Origin: DASUVM01 sp963704675
GTDB lineage: Bacteria > Patescibacteriota > Saccharimonadia > Saccharimonadales > Saccharimonadaceae
Assembly: GCA_963704675.1 (NCBI GenBank)
Contig: OY969928.1
Coordinates: forward strand, 868,001 to 932,000
Direction of reading: 5' to 3'
Length of the DNA: 64,000 nucleotides
The notes below the pieces were generated by a model that searched no databases, was not told the origin of the DNA, and was given only the letters and a program-made list of their open reading frames with translations. Positions 40,440 through 49,330 of the stretch are shown in pieces (position 1 is the stretch's first letter; every line of letters starts with the position of its first letter). The translations under genes were made by a program, and so were the position numbers.

Positions 40440-40574
40440 CTTGTCTAATCACGATGCCCTTCTAGACCACTCTTTTTTAATAAAGCTCCACCGGAGCTTT
40501 ATGTAAGCGTTGGGCTGAAATCGGTTAGTAAAACCGATTTCACACGGTCTAGAAGGGCATCGTGATTAGACAAG
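40440..40574. repeat. Structured repeat element, copy B
   Basis: The outer stem is a perfect 28-bp pairing of 40440-40467 with 40547-40574. The core (79 nt) has hairpin 1 AATAAAGCTCC/GGAGCTTTAT, the linker AAGCGTTGGGCTG, hairpin 2 GAAATCGGTT/AACCGATTTC and CACACG, as in copies A and C. Loop-closing base pairs in hairpin 1 differ from A while staying paired. It lies between a Nudix gene and recA. Confidence 0.88.
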
Positions 40575-40576
40575 CA

Positions 40577-40605
40577 TTGCACGACAGTCTAATTTAAGAG
40601 ATAAT
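40577..40605 (+). promoter_or_regulatory. recA: recA promoter candidate
   Basis: TTGCAC (40577-40582), 17-nt spacer, GATAAT (40600-40605), 31 nt before the recA ATG, immediately after repeat copy B. No clear LexA box is seen. Confidence 0.5.
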
Positions 40606-40636
40606 AAAGAGAGACAGAAAGTGAGGGATTTTTTAT

Positions 40637-41680
40637 ATGGCTGATAAATCAAAAGCTACTCCAGCGGCAAAAGATGATAACAAGAAAACAGATGACGGAA
40701 AGAGTAAAGCACTGGGTTTAGCACTCGATCAAATCACCAAACAATTTGGTGATGGTTCGATTATGAAGCTTGGCGAAAGCCACCGGGCGAATGTTGAGCT
40801 CATTCCATCGGGTGCTTTAAGCCTTGATTTAGCACTTGGCGGCGGTTACCCCAAGGGCCGCATTATTGAAATTTACGGCCCTGAGAGTTCAGGTAAAACC
40901 ACTTTGACATTGCACGCCATTGCCGAAGTGCAAAAACAAGGCGGCACGGCAGCATTTATCGATGCTGAACACGCACTTGACCCGAGTTACGCTAAAAAAC
41001 TAGGGGTTGATACTGCTAATTTGCTTGTTTCACAGCCAGACAACGGTGAACAAGCACTTGAGATTGCCGAAACATTAGTGCGTTCAAACGCTGTTGATTT
41101 GATTGTGGTTGACTCGGTGGCGGCGCTTGTGCCACAAGCCGAGATTGAGGGTGAAATGGGCGATAGCCACATGGGTTTGCAGGCTCGCTTGATGAGTCAG
41201 GCGCTTCGCAAGTTGACCGGTATTATTAATAAATCAAAAGCTACGGTTATCTTTATTAACCAAATCCGCATGAAAATCGGTGTAATGTTTGGCAACCCCG
41301 AAACGACAACTGGTGGTAACGCACTCAAATTCTACGCTTCGGTTCGTCTTGATATTCGCCGCATTGGCCAAATTAAGGTTGGCGAAGACATTCTCGGTAA
41401 CCGCACCAAAGTAAAGGTGGTAAAAAATAAGATCGCCCCACCCTTCCGTATGGCTGAATTCGATATTATGTACAACGAAGGCATTTCAAAGAGCGGTGAT
41501 GTGCTCGACCTAGCTGTACAGCATGGTGTTGTCGGTAAAGCCGGTGCCTGGTTCGACTACAAAGATGCCAAAATCGGTCAAGGCCGCGAAGCTTCAAAAA
41601 CCTACCTCCGTGAAAACTTAAAGGTCATGGCTGAAATTGAAAAGGCCGTTCGAGAAAAGGTTGCCGCCGAAGAGGTTTAA
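40637..41680 (+). CDS. recA: Recombinase RecA
   Basis: RecA forms the strand-exchange filament on ssDNA. The 347-aa protein has Walker A GPESSGKTT, the Walker B region VDLIVVDSVAAL, LMSQALRKLTG (loop L1 region), NQIRMKIGVMFGNPETTTGGNALKFYAS (L2 region, shown as NQIRMKIG and TTGGNALKF) and the C-terminal domain. The N-terminus has an extra lysine-rich stretch. It is followed by an S51-PNPOx fusion and recX, which modulates RecA. In this setting it probably also serves transformation with ComEC and the pilus. Confidence 0.97.
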   Translation: MADKSKATPAAKDDNKKTDDGKSKALGLALDQITKQFGDGSIMKLGESHRANVELIPSGALSLDLALGGGYPKGRIIEIYGPESSGKTTLTLHAIAEVQKQGGTAAFIDAEHALDPSYAKKLGVDTANLLVSQPDNGEQALEIAETLVRSNAVDLIVVDSVAALVPQAEIEGEMGDSHMGLQARLMSQALRKLTGIINKSKATVIFINQIRMKIGVMFGNPETTTGGNALKFYASVRLDIRRIGQIKVGEDILGNRTKVKVVKNKIAPPFRMAEFDIMYNEGISKSGDVLDLAVQHGVVGKAGAWFDYKDAKIGQGREASKTYLRENLKVMAEIEKAVREKVAAEEV

Positions 41681-41688
41681 GAGTGGCT

Positions 41689-42750
41689 ATGACAAAATAT
41701 ATTCTTTTTGGTGGTGCTGATCGAACGGCTGCTGCCACACAAAAAGCCGCGCTTGCGGCCGAAATACAGAAGGATATAAAAGAGCCGCTTAAAATTCTCA
41801 GTGTTTTGTTTGCTGAAAAACGTGAAGATTGGGAAGCAAAATACGACATTCGAAAAGCGTTTTTTGCCGAACTATTCGGCAATGATTTTGAATTACAATT
41901 TGCTATGCCCGCATCGTTTGAGGCTCAAGCAAAGTGGGCAAATGTTATTTATCTTCATGGGGGCGATACTGCGCTATTAAAGTTTTATCTTGATACTTTG
42001 CCGAATCTGCGAGAATTATTTAAAGACAAAACGGTCATCGGTAGCTCGGCGGGCGCAGAATACCTCAGTGCAACCTATTGGACACCAGATTGGCGAGAGG
42101 TAAAAAGCGGGCGAGGACTAGTAGATGCAAAAGTAATTGCGCACTATAAATCGGCGGCTTACGGGGCTGATGACCCACGGGGTGCAATTAATTGGCCAGA
42201 AATAGAGGCGGCTCTGGAACAAACTGGCAATAAAACGTTGCCGATTTACAGAATTAAAGAAGGCGAGTTTGTGGTTGTGCAAGCCGGGAATGAGCATGAT
42301 AACAACGAATCTCATTATAATCTTGCTGACTATCCAGAGCTTAATTCATACTTACATCGTGAAAAAGCTGCCACTATTGCTGTGCCAATTGATGAAGCCG
42401 GAACAATTCACGCCGCTTCCCTGCTCTACTATCACACCGAAAAACCATTAGCATTTTATTTTGTGACCAATAAAAACACTGAAAAGTGCCGGCTGCTTAA
42501 GGCCAAACAGAGCTTAAAAGCTGCTTGTACTATTGGTACACAAAAGGGTGTTGACTTTACGCTGCAAATGCGTGGTGAACTTGCAATGATTGAGCCAGAA
42601 GAGACTGTTGTTAAAGCTTATTATCAAAAACGAGGCAATCATCACGATGATATTAACGAACCTGGTGTTGTTTGTCTTCGGTTTACGCCAAACTGGACAA
42701 GGTTTACTGATTATAGCCGGGGTTATGAGCACTACTTTTTAGAGATATGA
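41689..42750 (+). CDS. Fusion of peptidase S51-like and PNPOx-like domains
   Basis: A 353-aa two-domain protein. Residues about 1-200 resemble the dipeptidase E/cyanophycinase family: YILFGGADRT at the start, VIYLHGGDTA, and GSSAGAEYLS, the nucleophile elbow with serine. Residues about 215-353 (IPIDEAGTIHAASLLYYH, KPLAFYFVTNKNT, GELAMIE) resemble a pyridoxamine-5'-phosphate-oxidase-like split barrel that binds FMN or F420 in other proteins. I do not know this fusion. It overlaps recX by 4 bp (ATGA), so it is in the recA-recX operon. Start ATG 41689 or GTG 41683. Confidence 0.65.
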   Translation: MTKYILFGGADRTAAATQKAALAAEIQKDIKEPLKILSVLFAEKREDWEAKYDIRKAFFAELFGNDFELQFAMPASFEAQAKWANVIYLHGGDTALLKFYLDTLPNLRELFKDKTVIGSSAGAEYLSATYWTPDWREVKSGRGLVDAKVIAHYKSAAYGADDPRGAINWPEIEAALEQTGNKTLPIYRIKEGEFVVVQAGNEHDNNESHYNLADYPELNSYLHREKAATIAVPIDEAGTIHAASLLYYHTEKPLAFYFVTNKNTEKCRLLKAKQSLKAACTIGTQKGVDFTLQMRGELAMIEPEETVVKAYYQKRGNHHDDINEPGVVCLRFTPNWTRFTDYSRGYEHYFLEI

Positions 42751-43346
42751 AAATAACCGCTATTAAAGCTGCTGTTAAAACTCCTGGCCGGTTTAATATA
42801 TTTGTTGACGGCACATATTCATTCTCACTCGATGAATTACAGGTGGTCAACACTGGTATTCAGGTTGGCAAAGAATATACTGGGGCCGAAGTTGAAACTT
42901 TGAAAGATGAAAGCACGTTTGGCAAAGCCTATGCCCGCGCGCTCGACTACATCATGCGCCGCCCGCGCAGCATTAAAGAAATGCGCGATTACGCTTGGCG
43001 CAAACAGTGGGAAAAGCCGCTCGCCGAGCGAGTTATTAACCGCTTGATTGAAAAAGGTTATCTCGACGATGTAAAATTTGCCGAAGCCTGGGTGCGACAC
43101 CGGGCGCTCGGTAAACCAATGAGCGAACGTAAGATCCGGCTTGAGCTAAAGCAAAAAGGCGTTGCTGATGACGTCGTCAATAATGTGCTTGCACAAAACG
43201 AAGAATTTGATGAGCTCGCAGCTTTAAAACGTCTAGTGGCCAAAAAGCGCTTGCGTTACAGCGATGAACAAAAATTTATGACCTACCTTGCCCGGCAAGG
43301 GTTTAGTTTTGATGATATAAAACGCGCGCTAAGCGAAGAAGACTGA
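42747..43346 (+). CDS. recX: Regulatory protein RecX
   Basis: RecX binds RecA filaments and limits recombinase activity. The 199-aa protein has three-helix repeats typical of the family: ARALDYIMRRPRSIKEMRDY, VINRLIEKGYLDDVKFAEAWVRHR (shown in part: RLIEKGYLDDVKFA) and RKIRLELKQKGV. The N-terminal 60 residues form a beta-rich extension found in many Gram-positive and CPR RecX proteins. It lies in the recA operon, as expected. Confidence 0.9.
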   Translation: MKITAIKAAVKTPGRFNIFVDGTYSFSLDELQVVNTGIQVGKEYTGAEVETLKDESTFGKAYARALDYIMRRPRSIKEMRDYAWRKQWEKPLAERVINRLIEKGYLDDVKFAEAWVRHRALGKPMSERKIRLELKQKGVADDVVNNVLAQNEEFDELAALKRLVAKKRLRYSDEQKFMTYLARQGFSFDDIKRALSEED

Positions 43347-43347
43347 G

Positions 43348-43935
43348 CTACCGCCTATCGGCGTGTTCGGGCTGCGGAGTTTGTGGGGTGTGCCGAAATG
43401 GGTTTTTAAATTCGACTTTTTGTAGCGGTTTAGCTACAATCTCTTCTTTAATAGTTGGCGCCTCAACTACAATCGCTTCATCGTTAATTTCAATTATCTG
43501 ACGGCGATCAATAATGAGTTCGGCGTCATTTAATGCCTTTAAAATTGGACGGTGCACGCTGAGTTTCATAATTTCAAATGTTTCAGATTCAATAATATAA
43601 TCCTGCACCTTGCCCAGCTTGTCTTTAGTGCTATCTATGACCCGCTTACCAATAAGCTCAAAGTGTAAATCAAGAATTTCTTGCAGCCGTATTAGATCAT
43701 TAATCGGCATAATATCGTCGCTATCGTTGATAATAAAACCCAGCTGGCCGAATTCCCGGATATCATCAGTGTGTAGCACTGCCGGATGATCTTCGATGAG
43801 TTTGCCTTCGCAGTAAAAAGCGACGATTTTCAATGTATGCGGGTCAATAATCGGCTCAGTTGCAACGCCTAACTGCCCGCCCGTTTGCAGGCTCATAAGT
43901 GGAATATTCAGAATCTTTTCACGCCAGAATAGCAT
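43348..43935 (-). CDS. PRC-barrel domain protein
   Basis: A 195-aa protein with two PRC-barrel-like units: residues about 8-80 (MSLQTGGQLGVATEPIIDP) and about 95-155 (GKRVIDSTKDKLGKVQDYII), followed by an acidic and then proline-rich tail. PRC barrels occur in ribosome maturation factor RimM and in photosynthetic reaction centre H subunits and often mediate protein or RNA contacts. TATACT (43947-43942 on this strand) ends 6 nt before the ATG, so the mRNA is probably leaderless. It faces the recX end and is divergent from pilA. Confidence 0.75.
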   Translation of the reverse strand: MLFWREKILNIPLMSLQTGGQLGVATEPIIDPHTLKIVAFYCEGKLIEDHPAVLHTDDIREFGQLGFIINDSDDIMPINDLIRLQEILDLHFELIGKRVIDSTKDKLGKVQDYIIESETFEIMKLSVHRPILKALNDAELIIDRRQIIEINDEAIVVEAPTIKEEIVAKPLQKVEFKNPFRHTPQTPQPEHADRR

Positions 43936-44036
43936 ATGTTTAGTATAGCATTTGCACCAGTTGTCTATCGAAATATGAAAATATTTATCACTTTTTTTAC
44001 TCTGGCGGGAAACAAGCTCATATATACATAAGCTTA

Positions 44037-44065
44037 TTGACAGGTAGAATCTACCACAGTATGAT
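44037..44065 (+). promoter_or_regulatory. pilA promoter with palindromic operator in the spacer
   Basis: Perfect TTGACA (44037-44042), 17-nt spacer, TATGAT (44060-44065). The spacer contains GGTAGA-A-TCTACC (44043-44055), a perfect 13-bp palindrome placed where a repressor would block polymerase. RNA should start near 44072, giving a leader of about 46 nt with AGGGGG before the ATG. Confidence 0.75.
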
Positions 44066-44117
44066 TGATCCATAAGCTAGGTAAAGATCTAGAGAAAACT
44101 TAAATAGGGGGCATTAC

Positions 44118-44606
44118 ATGCTGGAAATACTAAAAAAGAAACGTCAAGAAGGTTTTACACTTGTTGAACTTTTGATCGTTATTGTGATCATTGCTATTTT
44201 AGCCGCCTTGGTTATTGTGACGTTTAGTGGCGTACAGGCTCGTGCGCGTAATACTGAGCGACAGACTGACGTTGCCGCTCTTGCGAAATACCTCGAAATT
44301 TACTATGCCGACAATGCTGAATATCTTGCCCAGGCAGAGATGATCAGCCCAGCCACCCCTGCAAGCATCAAAACCTTGTTACCAGGCCTCGATACGAATG
44401 CATTAGTAGCACCGCAAGCTGCGGGCGGTACAACTAACAGTTATACCGCAACGGCTACTCCTGCTACTTCAGGATATGGTTACCTGGCCTGGACAGATAC
44501 AGCCAAGACAACTGCCTGTAGTGCAGCCGCCTCTACTTGCTTGAAATACACTCTTTATTGGAATGAAGAGGGTGGTGGTGTTAAATCTAAAGATAGCGCT
44601 AACTAG
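44118..44606 (+). CDS. pilA: Major type IV pilin (PilA-like)
   Basis: A 162-aa prepilin with basic leader (MLEILKKKRQEG), cleavage before FTLVELLIVIVIIAIL, mature E5, and a long amphipathic helix continuing to about residue 60. The C-terminal domain is threonine- and alanine-rich with two cysteines (TACSAAASTC). It has the strongest promoter in the locus, a Shine-Dalgarno and its own terminator, all consistent with a major subunit. A prepilin peptidase is not in this window. Confidence 0.9.
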   Translation: MLEILKKKRQEGFTLVELLIVIVIIAILAALVIVTFSGVQARARNTERQTDVAALAKYLEIYYADNAEYLAQAEMISPATPASIKTLLPGLDTNALVAPQAAGGTTNSYTATATPATSGYGYLAWTDTAKTTACSAAASTCLKYTLYWNEEGGGVKSKDSAN

Positions 44607-44620
44607 ATAATGCAATTTGA

Positions 44621-44652
44621 CTAAAAGCTCCCTCTCGGGGAGCTTTTAGTTT
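44621..44652 (+). terminator. Terminator after pilA
   Basis: CTAAAAGCTCCC (44621-44632) pairs with GGGAGCTTTTAG (44638-44649), followed by TTT. It separates pilA from the minor-pilin operon. Confidence 0.85.
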
Positions 44653-44681
44653 ATCCATTGACCATTGTCTAAATTACTCTT

Positions 44682-45104
44682 ATGCTTAAAGGTAATATGG
44701 GTCGGCATGAAGACGGTTTTTCTGCGGTTGAAGTTCTGGTGACGCTACTGGTGGCTGGCACGTTTTTACTGGCGTTTGCGCAGTTGTTTGGCACGACATC
44801 TAACATTGCCATGCTGACCAAAGAAGAAGCAACGGGCGTCAATCTTTTAATGAACTATAGCGACGAGAATCGTTATTGGGCTGACGGGTCTTATCAGGGT
44901 AAGACGCTAGAAAGATATGAAGAAAATATGCGCGGTGCTGCGGGCACTATGTCGCCAAAGCATATTATTATCGACCAATATTTAGGTGTAAATATAACCC
45001 CAACTTTAGAACGAAAAGACGTCAGCATAACCTATAACGGCAACCGCGTCATGAAGTCGAGTACCTTTATACGCTTTGGCGGTGGGATATTCTATGGTAA
45101 CTAA
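44682..45104 (+). CDS. Minor pilin-like protein
   Basis: A 140-aa prepilin-like protein: leader ending EDG, then FSAVEVLVTLLVAGTFLLAF with E5 of the mature form. The globular part has no recognised domain. Possible starts are ATG 44682 (6 nt after TAAATT, a leaderless arrangement) and ATG 44697 (after AAAGGT). It overlaps the next gene by 11 bp. By position it corresponds to GspI/PilV-type minor pilins. Confidence 0.8.
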   Translation: MLKGNMGRHEDGFSAVEVLVTLLVAGTFLLAFAQLFGTTSNIAMLTKEEATGVNLLMNYSDENRYWADGSYQGKTLERYEENMRGAAGTMSPKHIIIDQYLGVNITPTLERKDVSITYNGNRVMKSSTFIRFGGGIFYGN

Positions 45105-45897
45105 ATGGCGCACTAAAGCTGATCGGCAAGCGGGTTTTACCTTAGTTGAGGTCGGCATAGTGGTGCCAATGGCGCTGCTGGTGCTAGGTGTAATTTTTTC
45201 ATATCTCATTACAACTTACCTTGAAGGTTTGCAGCAAACCACGCAGCTGGCGGTGATGGATGATGCTAATTCGGCGATTAACAAAATGAACGATGACTTA
45301 ATGGTAACGGCGGGTTTTCAATCGAATCTCAGTAGCTATTTAACTGATGTCTATGCGCCAGGCGGCGGCTGGAATGCCAACACGGGCACGCCAGAATCGC
45401 CGGTTGCAATTGTGCGGGCGCTTGCAACAACGGCCCCGAGCAAGAGTGCTGCTAAAAAGGTTGTGCGCTTGCAGCGATTGACTTGCACGACAGACAACGA
45501 GATTTTAAACCCGATCCTTTATTACAACATTATCTATTTTGTCAGTGGCGGCAATTTATATAAACGAACCATTGCGACTAATACTGATAGCTCTGGCTAT
45601 CCGGCCTGTGACACGCCGTTTCAGCAAAAGCAAACCTGCCCTGCGGGGCAGTCGAACCCGGCGTGTAATGGCACGGATATTTTAGTTGCCAATGATGTCG
45701 CCGATTTTCATATTACTTACGCTCGCCCCGATACCCTTGCAGATGGTTGTTCCTCGGGGCTTGAATTTGAGGTTTGTGAGGTAAACTCGCCCGAGCAGGC
45801 GTCGGTTGCCCGGCTCAATGTAACAATAACCCGAACGGCAGCGGCAGAGCCGTTTACTTTTACCGCAGAAACAACGTTTGCACCGGTTAATCTATGA
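45094..45897 (+). CDS. Minor pilin-like protein (PilW/GspJ-type)
   Basis: A 267-aa prepilin: leader ending RQAG, then FTLVEVGIVVPMALLVLG with mature E5. The large C-terminal domain contains several cysteines (LTCTTD, PACDTPF, QTCPAGQSNPACNG, DGCSSG, EVCEVN), probably disulfide-bonded. Size and order resemble PilW/GspJ-type tip pilins. It is coupled to both neighbours by short overlaps (11 bp upstream, ATGA downstream). Confidence 0.82.
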   Translation: MVTKWRTKADRQAGFTLVEVGIVVPMALLVLGVIFSYLITTYLEGLQQTTQLAVMDDANSAINKMNDDLMVTAGFQSNLSSYLTDVYAPGGGWNANTGTPESPVAIVRALATTAPSKSAAKKVVRLQRLTCTTDNEILNPILYYNIIYFVSGGNLYKRTIATNTDSSGYPACDTPFQQKQTCPAGQSNPACNGTDILVANDVADFHITYARPDTLADGCSSGLEFEVCEVNSPEQASVARLNVTITRTAAAEPFTFTAETTFAPVNL

Positions 45898-48254
45898 TAT
45901 ATAAACCCAAAACACATCAACCAAGAAACCAAAAAGCATTCATTATGCCAGCTATTCTCTTTATATCACTGGCGCTGGCAATTATTGGCGTGGCACTCTT
46001 AACCTATGTGAGTGCACTGCGGCTTTCGGTGCTTAAAGGCCTTGACCTTCGGGTGGCGAGAGACGCTGCACTATCGGGCTTTGAATATGGACGCGACAAA
46101 CTTGAAACCGAGGGTGCTGCCTATGCCGGCACAAATGCCCCCGCAAACTGTAGTAATGCTAACCCGACGCTTGCACCCTACACAGTACAGGCAACCAGTT
46201 TTTGTGCTACCTTTAAGATTGAAATCTTACAAGCACCTAGCAGTGGTGCTAGCAAGCAGGTTCGGAGCACTGGTATTGTCTATCGGCTGCAAGGCTCAAC
46301 AGCGGTGATTGCGGCGCAACAAGTATATGTGGGTAATATTGCTAAAATTGCTTACTCGCCTGAGACGCAACTGACGGCGTTTGAGCCTGGTCTTTATGGT
46401 ATTACCAATGATCTTTCTGGTACGATGGTATTCTCGGAATATGCTGGAAATCGGGTAGGGAAAATCGCCACTGACGGTACCATAAATGAATTTTCTGTTC
46501 CTCAATCATTTAATAATACATTACCAGCTCAGCTCGCAGTGGCGCCAGATAATCGTGTATGGTTTTCGCAATATAATAACAATAAAATTGCTTATACAAC
46601 TGCTTTGGCGGGTAGTATTACTGAATATACTCTTCCGACCGCCGGATCAAACCCACTTGGTATTGCGCTCGGGCCTGACAATAATATGTGGTATACAGGT
46701 ACCGCTAGCGGCAAGATAGGTAGGTTTAACCGGTCAAACAGTACATTTGTTGAATATACCTTGCCAACAGCAACTTATGGCGCAGGTTCATTTCCTGTTG
46801 ACTTGGTGGCGGCCCCAGCATCAGATGGTAGCCGATTATGGTTCTTGACATATAACACTGGTAAGGTCGGTACTATTACCACGGCCGGTGCTATTGCTTC
46901 GGCGCCGTTTAGTTTGCCAGCCGGTGCCCACCCCCGTGGTATTACGGTGGGACCAGACAATAATATTTGGTTTACTCAAGAAGGTGCGAACAAGGTAGGA
47001 AGAATTGCTTTACCGGCGGGATCGCTCACGGAGTATACTTTGCCAACAGCCAATAGTGCTCCTTACCAGCTGGCACGTGGTAATGCTGGTGAACTTTGGG
47101 TAACTCAATCGGCGGTCAATAAAGTTGCGAAACTTATTATTTCAGGCACTGGTAATGGTTCTAGTTTATCGAGTATTACTGAATACGACGTTTCTTCAAT
47201 CGGCGGTTCGGGTCCGCGCTATATCGTCAAAGGTAATGATAATAATATGTGGTTCACCAAAGGCGCTGCTGGCAGGATAGGGAAAATAACAAGCGCAGGT
47301 ACTTTAACAAGTTATGGTGTTTCAACGAGCCGGCAACCACAACACATCGTGACGGGGCCTGATGGTAATATGTGGTTTACCGAGTTTAATTCAGGCAAGA
47401 TACGAAAAGCCGATTTAAACGGGGTGATAACGGGTGAGTATGCAATTGCGGAAGGCAATCCCTACCCGCAAGAAATTATTGTTGGCCCCGATAACAACCT
47501 GTGGTTTACGCAATCGTTTCGTTATATTACAAAAATGACAACTGCAGGGGTTATGACACCATACCCTACTATATCGGCAAATTCACATCCCGTTGGTCTC
47601 GTAACCGGCCCCGATAACAACCTGTGGTTCGGTGATTATAATAACGGTAAAATAGTAAAATCAACTTCAGCGGGTGCTATGACTGAATATACTATTCCAA
47701 CAGCAGGATCTGGCGTGCGCATGCTCACGAGGGCTGGTAGCTATTTGTGGTTTACTGAACGTTTAACGAATAAGATAGGCAGGATTCACTACCAAACGGG
47801 TGTGTTTAATGAATATACGGTTCCAACGGCCAATTCTCAGCCGAACTTTATCACGACGGCCGCAAATGGTGATCTTTGGTTTACTGAGTTTGCAAGTAAT
47901 AAAATTGGCAAAATCACGCAAAGCGGGGTATTTAGTGAATACGATATTCCAACTGCTAATGCGGGGCCTGGTTATATCGTGCCTGGCCCCGATGGTAACA
48001 TTTGGTTTGGTGAGGTAACGGCAAATAAAATTGGGCGCATAACACCCAGCGGGGTTATTACTGAATTCCCACCTACGGAGGCGGGTTCGTTAATTTATGG
48101 CCTTAATTTTGGGCCCGACGGCAATCTGTGGTATACCAACTTCCAGAATAACAGAATCGGTAAATTGATTGTTCAGATACCGGCAGTCGTTTATAAAGAT
48201 AAGACTTCGCTCGTTGCTTTCCGCTCAAATGGCGAAGAGTCACAGGTGCTTTAG
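45894..48254 (+). CDS. Pilin-like anchor fused to a double streptogramin-lyase-type beta-propeller
   Basis: A 786-aa protein. The N-terminus (about residues 17-45, FIMPAILFISLALAIIGVALL) resembles PilX/GspK-like minor pilins without the classical glycine-phenylalanine site. After a linker of about 100 residues come about 14 repeats of around 42 residues, each with a core such as GPDNNMWFT and a following GKI and TEYTLPTA, typical of Vgb/NHL-like propellers. Fourteen blades would make two seven-bladed propellers. I infer a pilus-tip adhesin or recognition module. It is part of the minor-pilin operon, just before pilM. Confidence 0.8.
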   Translation: MIYKPKTHQPRNQKAFIMPAILFISLALAIIGVALLTYVSALRLSVLKGLDLRVARDAALSGFEYGRDKLETEGAAYAGTNAPANCSNANPTLAPYTVQATSFCATFKIEILQAPSSGASKQVRSTGIVYRLQGSTAVIAAQQVYVGNIAKIAYSPETQLTAFEPGLYGITNDLSGTMVFSEYAGNRVGKIATDGTINEFSVPQSFNNTLPAQLAVAPDNRVWFSQYNNNKIAYTTALAGSITEYTLPTAGSNPLGIALGPDNNMWYTGTASGKIGRFNRSNSTFVEYTLPTATYGAGSFPVDLVAAPASDGSRLWFLTYNTGKVGTITTAGAIASAPFSLPAGAHPRGITVGPDNNIWFTQEGANKVGRIALPAGSLTEYTLPTANSAPYQLARGNAGELWVTQSAVNKVAKLIISGTGNGSSLSSITEYDVSSIGGSGPRYIVKGNDNNMWFTKGAAGRIGKITSAGTLTSYGVSTSRQPQHIVTGPDGNMWFTEFNSGKIRKADLNGVITGEYAIAEGNPYPQEIIVGPDNNLWFTQSFRYITKMTTAGVMTPYPTISANSHPVGLVTGPDNNLWFGDYNNGKIVKSTSAGAMTEYTIPTAGSGVRMLTRAGSYLWFTERLTNKIGRIHYQTGVFNEYTVPTANSQPNFITTAANGDLWFTEFASNKIGKITQSGVFSEYDIPTANAGPGYIVPGPDGNIWFGEVTANKIGRITPSGVITEFPPTEAGSLIYGLNFGPDGNLWYTNFQNNRIGKLIVQIPAVVYKDKTSLVAFRSNGEESQVL

Positions 48255-48280
48255 TGATACAATAATGCTAGTGGTTACAT

Positions 48281-49330
48281 ATGAGTCAACTATTTTTTAA
48301 AGAACGACCGCTAATTGGGCTAGATATAAGCCAAACCAGTGCCAAAATTATGGCTTTAACTCCCAAAAAATGGGCAGTTTTAGGTTATGGTTCGATTGAT
48401 CTTGACCCGTCAAAAACTAGTAGCGCTGGGGATTTACCAGGACATCTTGAAGCAAAGTTAAACGAATTACTTACTAAACATATTGTCGGTAAGTTGCCAA
48501 GCCGCCAAGCGGTAGTCAGCGTGCCCACCTCGCGCACTTTTACGCGCTCGCTCACATTGCCAAAGGAAGCTGAAAACGACTTAATGAACGCCATTCAGCT
48601 TGAGGCTGAACAATATATCCCAATCGCTATGGATCAGCTCTATATAGACTACCAAGTGATTGCAAGCAATAAAGATTTTCTTGAAGTACTGATGTCGGCA
48701 GTGCCAAAATTGCAGATCGATACTGTTATGCAAGCATGCAGGGCGGTTACTATTGAGCCCATTGTGATCGAACCGAGCATTAATGCCGTTGCCCGTTTGA
48801 TTCATGAAGCTGAAGAGGGCGATTTAGTGACAGTTATTCTTGATATTGGTGCGACTGCAACCGACATTGCTATTTTGGATAAAACCATTCGTGTGACGGG
48901 CGGTATTGGTGTTGGCGGCCATACTATGACACAGGCGATTATGGAAGAGCTAAACCTCACACACGACGCGGCGCATATGCTTCGCACGCACAATGGCTTA
49001 ATGGTTAACCCAAAACAGGCTGCTATAAAAAAAGCGCTCGAACCGACATTGCAAAAAATTGTCAGTGAAACAAAAAAAGTGATGCGTTATTACACTGAGC
49101 GTCTTGGTAAAAAAACTAAGATTGAACAGTTGATTATTGTTGGTGGCGGCTCAAATATACCAGGTATTGGTGATTATTTCACTAATAGTATGATTATTGC
49201 CGCTCGTTCAGCAAGCCCTTGGCAGATTCTTGATTTTGGCAAATTAACACCGCTTTCTCGGCAGCTAAAACCTCGTTTTATTACCGCCATTGGCCTGGCT
49301 ATGGCGAATCAAAAAGAGGTGTGGCAATGA
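48281..49330 (+). CDS. pilM: Type IV pilus assembly protein PilM
   Basis: PilM is the cytoplasmic actin-like component of the pilus alignment complex and binds the PilN N-terminus. The 349-aa protein has LIGLDISQTSAKIMAL at the start (phosphate 1 loop), DIGATATDIAI (second phosphate loop) and IIVGGGSNIPGI (adenosine loop). TACAAT with extended TG (48255-48263) lies 17 nt before the ATG. The stop overlaps the pilN start. Confidence 0.93.
   Translation: MSQLFFKERPLIGLDISQTSAKIMALTPKKWAVLGYGSIDLDPSKTSSAGDLPGHLEAKLNELLTKHIVGKLPSRQAVVSVPTSRTFTRSLTLPKEAENDLMNAIQLEAEQYIPIAMDQLYIDYQVIASNKDFLEVLMSAVPKLQIDTVMQACRAVTIEPIVIEPSINAVARLIHEAEEGDLVTVILDIGATATDIAILDKTIRVTGGIGVGGHTMTQAIMEELNLTHDAAHMLRTHNGLMVNPKQAAIKKALEPTLQKIVSETKKVMRYYTERLGKKTKIEQLIIVGGGSNIPGIGDYFTNSMIIAARSASPWQILDFGKLTPLSRQLKPRFITAIGLAMANQKEVWQ

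Noticed and set aside
40575..40636. LexA/SOS box before recA
   Set aside because: ACAG occurs, but no CTGT-N8-ACAG or GAAC-N4-GTTC palindrome is present.
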